Positions 5,315-9,387 of a stretch of 9,387 bases of DNA are shown here, in pieces. The notes beneath the pieces were generated by a model that saw only the letters and a list, made by a program, of their open reading frames with translations, did not search any database and was not told the origin of the DNA. Source of the stretch: JANWHZ01 sp964527385 (lineage in GTDB: Bacteria > Patescibacteriota > Saccharimonadia > Saccharimonadales > UBA4665). The first letter of the stretch is position 1; every line of letters begins with the position of its first letter. The stretch lies in contig CAZGPZ010000041.1 in the NCBI GenBank assembly GCA_964527385.1, positions 1-9,387 of the forward strand. The letters are read 5' to 3'. The position numbers were made by a program, and so were the translations under genes.

Positions 5315-7855
5315 ATGAACTTGCCAAAGACCTATGACCCGGGGCAGTACGAAGCCGACATCTACGCGCTTTGGGAAAAAACCGGCGCCTTCAAGCCAAA
5401 AGGGAAAGGGAAGCCATTCTCAGTAGTACTGCCGCCACCGAACGCCAACGGCAACCTGCATATGGGACATGCATTGGTGAACGCGGTCGAAGATATTGCG
5501 GTTCGCTACCACCGCTTGCGTGGCGACAACACACTGTTCCTGCCCGGCGCCGACCATGCCGGCTTCGAAACCCAGTCAGTGTACGAGAAGAAACTTGCCA
5601 AAGAGGGCAAGAGCCGCTTTGATTTTACCCGCGAGGAACTCTACCAACAAATCTGGGATTTCGTGGCGCAGAACAGGGGGAATTTCTCCCAGCAGCTGCG
5701 GCGGCTCGGGGCTAGCCTGGAGTGGGATCGGCTGACATTCACGCTCGACGACAAGATCGTACAGCGCGCCTACGCGACATTCAAGAAAATGTGGGACGAG
5801 GAACTCATTTACCGGGGCGAGCGGTTGGTTAATTACTGCACATTCCATCGCACAGGCTTCGCCGACATCGAAGTCGTGCACGAAGATGTCGAAACGCCAC
5901 TGTACTACATCAAGTATGGCCCATTCATCCTCGCCACGACGCGGCCAGAAACAAAGTTCGGTGACACGGCGGTCGCAGTACACCCCGGCGACAAACGTTA
6001 CGAGAAATACGTCGGGCAGGTGATCGAAGTAGAGGGCGTCAACGGGCCATTTACGGTGCAAGTCGTGGCTGATGAAATGGTCGACCGGGATTTCGGCACC
6101 GGCGTCGTAAAGATTACCCCAGCGCACTCCTTCGACGACTGGGAAGTTGCCCAGCGGCACAACTTGCCAGCCAAGCGCGTGATCAATCACGACGGTACGA
6201 TGAACCACGAAGCCGGCCGGTTCGAAGGCATGACGGTGATGGAGGCCCGCAAGGCTGTCGTCGAGGCCATGAAAGAGAAAGGTTTGCTCGAGAAAGTCGA
6301 CGAGTACTACAAGACGCGTATCGGCAAGTGCTACAAATGCGGCACCGTCATCGAGCCGATGCTCATGGAGCAGTGGTTTGTCGACATGCAGCCGCTCGCG
6401 ACGGCAGCCATCAAGCACCTGGAAGCCAAAGAAGTTACTTTCTACCCTGATACCAAACGGACGCAGCTGATAGCATACCTAAAAGGCCTACACGACTGGA
6501 ACCTCAGCCGACAGATCGCCTGGGGGATTCCGATCCCGGCCTTCCAGAACGTCGACGATAGCGACGACTGGATCTACGACGAGCGGGTCGACCAGGAAAT
6601 CATCGAAGTAAACGGCAAGACGTACCACCGCGATCCCGACACATTCGACACGTGGTTTTCGAGCAGCAGCTGGCCGTACGCGACGCTCAATTACCCGGAC
6701 GGCGACGATTTTAAGGCGTTCTACCCGTTAAGCCTTATGGAGACGGGCGGAGAGATTTTATACCCGTGGGTCAGCCGCATGATGATGCTAGGACTGTATG
6801 TTACCGGCAAAGTGCCTTTCGAGGAAGTGTACATTCATGGGTACGTGCTGGCCGAGGACGGTGCCAAGATGAGCAAGTCGCTCGGCAATGTCGTCGACCC
6901 GATGCCGGTAATCGACCAGTACGGGTCGGACGCGCTCAGGATGGGCATCATCGCCGGGCGCGCGCCAGCGGTTAATCGTGGGTACGACCCACGGCGAATC
7001 GAAGAGGCGCGGAATTTCTGCAACAAACTATGGAACATCGCCCGTTATATAGAGGGTGCCGCCGGTGGTATACAAGGAACGGGCGCGAAGCCGCACACTT
7101 CTGCGGACCATTGGATATTGAGTAAATTACAACAACTTCAACAGGGGTTGGATGACACTTTATCTACCTACCGCTTCTCTGAAGCGTATGAAATGCTATA
7201 CCACTTCGTGTGGGACGACCTAGCGGATTGGTATATCGAGGCTAGCAAAACCACCCAGAATAAAGAGTTGCTCGCGGAAATATTGAAAGACGTGCTCGTC
7301 TTGCTGCACCCGTTCGCGCCGTTCGTGACCGAAACGATCTGGCAGACGCTGAACGGGGAAGGGGACGACGTGCTCGCGGTGCAAGCGTGGCCGAAAATCA
7401 TCGCGGCGGACGAGGAGAAAGCCGCCGAGTTCGCCGCTATCCAAGACATTGTCAGCGAGGCGCGGCTCATTATCAATGCTATTGGCGCCAGTGATATCAC
7501 GCTGTACTACACAGATGTGCCGTTCCTGGCTGAAAACGCTGCAACGATAAAACGGCTAGCGAAGCTGAAAGACGTTACCGAAGTGCGCGACGGCACCGGC
7601 ATGTTCCTAACGAGCACCCCGTACCGGTGTTGGCTGGATATCGACGAAGCAACGGCCAAACGGTTCAAAGAGCAACTATCAGCGAAGCGCGCCGCCCAAG
7701 CGGCGGTCGTGGAACGCCTGGAGCAACGCTTGGCCAATAAGAGCTACACCGACAAGGCGCCGAAGCACGTCGTTGACGAGACAAAGCAGCAGCTTGCCGA
7801 AGCCAAGAACCAACTTGAGGCCATCGACAAAGAGCGCGAGCGGTTCAATAGCTAA
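5315..7855 (+). CDS. valS: Valyl-tRNA synthetase (ValRS)
   Basis: This class I synthetase attaches valine to tRNA-Val using ATP, in the cytoplasm. The 846 residues are within the usual range and the gene is complete. Domains in order: Rossmann fold with PPPNANGNLHMGH (HIGH box, 49-52); CP1 editing domain, which hydrolyses mischarged Thr-tRNA, with TTRPET (208-213) and DFGTGVVKITPAH (from 259); catalytic half with ETGGEILYPWVSRMM and AKMSKSLGN (KMSKS at 518-522); helical anticodon-binding domain from about NFCNKLWNIARY; and a C-terminal coiled-coil arm (about 777-846) with YTDKAPKHVVDE, the hallmark separating ValRS from IleRS and LeuRS. Cys175-x2-His178 and Cys339-x2-Cys342 flank CP1 and could bind one zinc. 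ATG 5315 follows AAGGA. The long, structured leader with two promoters suggests regulated expression. It converges with the HTH-HAD gene 9 bp beyond its stop. Confidence 0.98.
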   Translation: MNLPKTYDPGQYEADIYALWEKTGAFKPKGKGKPFSVVLPPPNANGNLHMGHALVNAVEDIAVRYHRLRGDNTLFLPGADHAGFETQSVYEKKLAKEGKSRFDFTREELYQQIWDFVAQNRGNFSQQLRRLGASLEWDRLTFTLDDKIVQRAYATFKKMWDEELIYRGERLVNYCTFHRTGFADIEVVHEDVETPLYYIKYGPFILATTRPETKFGDTAVAVHPGDKRYEKYVGQVIEVEGVNGPFTVQVVADEMVDRDFGTGVVKITPAHSFDDWEVAQRHNLPAKRVINHDGTMNHEAGRFEGMTVMEARKAVVEAMKEKGLLEKVDEYYKTRIGKCYKCGTVIEPMLMEQWFVDMQPLATAAIKHLEAKEVTFYPDTKRTQLIAYLKGLHDWNLSRQIAWGIPIPAFQNVDDSDDWIYDERVDQEIIEVNGKTYHRDPDTFDTWFSSSSWPYATLNYPDGDDFKAFYPLSLMETGGEILYPWVSRMMMLGLYVTGKVPFEEVYIHGYVLAEDGAKMSKSLGNVVDPMPVIDQYGSDALRMGIIAGRAPAVNRGYDPRRIEEARNFCNKLWNIARYIEGAAGGIQGTGAKPHTSADHWILSKLQQLQQGLDDTLSTYRFSEAYEMLYHFVWDDLADWYIEASKTTQNKELLAEILKDVLVLLHPFAPFVTETIWQTLNGEGDDVLAVQAWPKIIAADEEKAAEFAAIQDIVSEARLIINAIGASDITLYYTDVPFLAENAATIKRLAKLKDVTEVRDGTGMFLTSTPYRCWLDIDEATAKRFKEQLSAKRAAQAAVVERLEQRLANKSYTDKAPKHVVDETKQQLAEAKNQLEAIDKERERFNS

Positions 7856-7864
7856 CAATTTTGT

Positions 7865-8719
7865 CTATTTTGCCGGTTCCAACGCCTGGCGGATACGGGA
7901 GATGGATTCTTCGGGGTGCGAATCGTCGAACCATAGGACATGCCAGCCTAGTTTTTCGGCTGCCATCAGGTTCACCCGGGAATCGTCAACGAACAGGATT
8001 TCTTCGGCAGGGCAGTTGGCCTTGGCAGTCGCGAGTTCATAGATCGCGCGCTCGGGCTTCAACAGTTGCACCACCGACGAGTCAACAATGGCGTCATATT
8101 CGACGTCGGGCACCAAGTTGTGGTCACGCATTTGGAGCACCAATCCCGGCATGATATTCGTGAGCAAACCGACGCCATAGTGCTTGGCCGCCCACTCGAC
8201 GAACCGGTGCATGCCCGGCACGGCCTTGACTGATCCTAAATAGTACTTCGCCAGGTCGAAACGTGCCATATGCAAGCGCCTTGCCATGGCGGCGTTGAAC
8301 TCGTCCATACTCATCTTGCCCCGGCAGACTTGGTCGTTGTAATGCCAGAACGCCGTCTCGACTACGTCCGCGGCAACATCGGCATTGGCGCTGATCTTGG
8401 TAAACGCCTGGAAGAAATCATGTACCAGGCAGCCATTGACGTCGAAATATACGAAGTTGACGCCGCTTTTGCTACGCATTCGCTGTTTGGCGGGATGAGC
8501 GGGGGACCCGATCAACTCGTCGAGGGTCGTGCCGAGCGCGCCGGCAATGCTTTGGATCGTGAAGACAGAAGGTGTTTTAATGGCGCCGCGCTCAATTTTG
8601 GCAAGCGTGGAATAGCTCAGGCCGGCCTTTTGGCAAAGCATCTGCTGCGTGAAACCAGCAGCCTGCCGGGCTGCTTGCAAGCGCTGGCCGAGCCGCTTTT
8701 CGCTCGTAGCCCCTGTCAT
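7865..8719 (-). CDS. XRE-family helix-turn-helix / HAD-superfamily fusion protein
   Basis: A 284-aa protein with two domains. Residues about 7-71 form a Cro/C1-type helix-turn-helix (RLGQRLQAARQAAGFTQQ, LSYSTLAKIERGAIKTPS, ALGTTLDELIG), which normally binds operator DNA as a dimer. Residues about 87-284 form a haloacid dehalogenase-like (HAD) domain: motif I YFDVNGCL with nucleophile Asp93; motif II LLTN with Thr187; motif III LLKPE with Lys221; motif IV FVDDSRVN with Asp245 and Asp246. The second Asp of motif I, the usual acid/base of HAD phosphatases, is Asn95 (codon AAT), so phosphatase activity may be weak and the domain may sense a ligand. The frame can be extended 20 codons to a TTG, but that lies in the promoter; ATG 8719 has AGGGA 8 nt upstream. 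It may be a metabolite-responsive regulator, possibly autoregulatory. The stop is TAG. Confidence 0.88.
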   Translation of the reverse strand: MTGATSEKRLGQRLQAARQAAGFTQQMLCQKAGLSYSTLAKIERGAIKTPSVFTIQSIAGALGTTLDELIGSPAHPAKQRMRSKSGVNFVYFDVNGCLVHDFFQAFTKISANADVAADVVETAFWHYNDQVCRGKMSMDEFNAAMARRLHMARFDLAKYYLGSVKAVPGMHRFVEWAAKHYGVGLLTNIMPGLVLQMRDHNLVPDVEYDAIVDSSVVQLLKPERAIYELATAKANCPAEEILFVDDSRVNLMAAEKLGWHVLWFDDSHPEESISRIRQALEPAK

Positions 8720-8727
8720 GAATATAA

Positions 8728-8732
8728 TCCCT
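8728..8732 (-). promoter_or_regulatory. Ribosome binding site for the HTH-HAD gene
   Basis: AGGGA on the minus strand, 8 nt before ATG 8719. It supports this start over the upstream in-frame TTG. Confidence 0.55.
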
Positions 8733-8769
8733 GGGCGCGCACCAGCACCCCACCTTGTACCATAGCCAT

Positions 8770-8799
8770 ATGATACCAATTATAGGCAGGAAAAAGCAA
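8770..8799 (-). promoter_or_regulatory. Promoter for the HTH-HAD gene
   Basis: On the minus strand TTGCTT (8799-8794), an 18-bp spacer ending in TGG, and TATCAT (8775-8770), the same extended -10 layout as both valS promoters. A second -10-like TATAAT lies inside the spacer (8784-8779) but lacks a good -35. An inverted repeat TAGCCAT / ATGGCTA (8763-8769 and 8813-8819) brackets the promoter. Confidence 0.6.
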
Positions 8800-8816
8800 T
8801 TTCTAGTATGAAATGG

Positions 8817-8996
8817 CTAGATGTTGAAGACGAGCTTGGCGGTGATAAATAGGACTAAAAAGGCGATGAAACCGGCTATGCCGGCACCCATGAGCACGTG
8901 CGCCGGGCGGGCATTGCCCGTCGATTGTGACAGTTTGGACCAGGCAAACGCGGCGACACCAACCCCGAAAATGAGCGAAACAAATGCTGCTGACAT
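8817..8996 (-). CDS. Small membrane protein, 59 aa, two predicted transmembrane helices
   Basis: A short frame from ATG 8996 to TAG 8817-8819 encodes 59 residues. Residues about 3-19 (AAFVSLIFGVGVAAFAW) are hydrophobic, followed by a polar hinge with two basic residues (SKLSQSTGNARPAH) and a second hydrophobic stretch at about 34-53 (VLMGAGIAGFIAFLVLFI), ending KLVFNI. This is the pattern of a two-helix inner-membrane hairpin. The start lies 14 bp beyond the stop of the HIT gene, so the two are probably co-transcribed; the ribosome binding site is weak (GAATGAG). The plus-strand frame across it reads as low-quality sequence, which favours this strand. The function is unknown. It is easily missed because of its length; the hydrophobic pattern and operon position are the main support. 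Confidence 0.72.
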   Translation of the reverse strand: MSAAFVSLIFGVGVAAFAWSKLSQSTGNARPAHVLMGAGIAGFIAFLVLFITAKLVFNI

Positions 8997-9010
8997 ATTC
9001 TCATTCTACA

Positions 9011-9387
9011 CTACAGCGCCAAGCGGCTTGCCATCTGGGCAAGAGCAGCGTGGTCAGGCTCGGTTCCCATATCCTGGTGGGCGTGCCACTGCTCAACCGT
9101 ATTGAACGGGATAAGCTGGACGTGTGCGTGCGGCACATCGACGCCGACGATGCGCTCGCCGACATACTTGACATGTAGCACCTCGCGCAGACGGAGGGCA
9201 ACTTTCTTCGCGGTGTTTACGACTGCCTGGTAATCTTCTTCCGGCAAATCCCAAACAAATTCAACTTGGTTCTTGGGAATAACGAGCACGTGGCCGGGCT
9301 GTACGGGGTGAATATCGAGGGAGGCAGGTGTTCGCTCGTCTTCGTAGACCTTGTTGTAGGGGATGTGGGCATTGGTGATGTTCGTGA
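9011..9387 (-). CDS. HIT-family nucleotide hydrolase/transferase (partial, N-terminus outside window)
   Basis: The last 124 residues of a histidine-triad protein are visible; the start lies beyond the window edge. HIT proteins cleave or transfer nucleotide monophosphates from dinucleoside polyphosphates or aminoacyl- and phosphoramidate-linked nucleotides. The fold is shown by IPYNKVYEDERT, the substrate-loop segment LDIHPVQPGHVLVIPK, and the active-site stretch VGVDVPHAHVQLIPF, in which His-Ala-His-Val-Gln (codons at 9116-9130) replaces the usual His-x-His-x-His. The middle His, the nucleophile, is kept, while the third is Gln, as in the HPHGQ motif of galactose-1-phosphate uridylyltransferases. 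The N-terminal Cys-x2-Cys region seen in many bacterial members would lie outside the window. The stop is TAG. An internal GTG (9289) could be miscalled as the start, but the family-matching sequence clearly continues upstream. The small membrane protein gene follows in the same direction. Confidence 0.93.
   Translation of the reverse strand, partial: TNITNAHIPYNKVYEDERTPASLDIHPVQPGHVLVIPKNQVEFVWDLPEEDYQAVVNTAKKVALRLREVLHVKYVGERIVGVDVPHAHVQLIPFNTVEQWHAHQDMGTEPDHAALAQMASRLAL

Noticed and set aside
5576..6418. A 280-codon minus-strand frame inside valS.
   Set aside because: It is antisense to the conserved catalytic and editing regions of ValRS, and its length follows from valS codon bias. The protein is His/Val/Asp-rich shadow sequence.
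8270..8773. A 167-codon plus-strand frame opposite the HTH-HAD gene.
   Set aside because: It is antisense to clear HTH and HAD motifs and has no start signals.
1..9387. CRISPR array, insertion sequence or prophage.
   Set aside because: No regularly spaced repeats, transposase, integrase or phage structural motifs were found on either strand.

Overview
The window looks like chromosome of a bacterium from the Candidate Phyla Radiation, most likely a Saccharibacteria (TM7) relative. That assignment is my impression from the flavour of the TsaD, ValRS, HIT and HTH-HAD proteins and was not tested by a search. Base composition is close to balanced. TGA is used as a stop (gene at 5-484), which argues against the recoded CPR lineages that read TGA as an amino acid. 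No CRISPR array, insertion sequence, tRNA or rRNA gene was seen.

Layout. (1) Positions 1-3498 hold four minus-strand genes of 159, 461, 112 and 350 codons. I recognise none of them. Each has its own plausible sigma-70-type promoter, so they look like a row of separately expressed genes rather than one tight operon. (2) A 92-bp divergent promoter region separates them from tsaD (3591-4649), the tRNA t6A synthesis enzyme. tsaD has an extended -10 box so close to its ATG that the mRNA is probably leaderless. (3) A 665-bp gene-free stretch (4650-5314) is the least explained part. It begins with a roughly 175-nt element that folds by eye into a four-way junction with a long rod and ends in a T7 run. 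Next come nested, mutually exclusive inverted repeats, then two TTG-18 bp-TGN-TATNAT promoters, then a GC-rich hairpin switch, then the valS ribosome binding site. (4) valS (5315-7855) encodes a complete valyl-tRNA synthetase. (5) Converging on it with only 9 bp between stop codons is a minus-strand gene for a helix-turn-helix/HAD fusion protein. Upstream of that lie a 59-codon two-helix membrane protein gene and a HIT-family nucleotide hydrolase that runs off the window end.

How it fits together. tsaD and valS both serve translation: N6-threonylcarbamoyladenosine modification of ANN-decoding tRNAs, and charging of tRNA-Val. The RNA-rich gap between them suggests regulated expression of valS, an independent small RNA, or both. 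The HIT gene and the small membrane protein gene are 14 bp apart and probably co-transcribed. The HTH-HAD gene has its own promoter. The four unknown genes have no visible functional link to the rest and may be lineage-specific.
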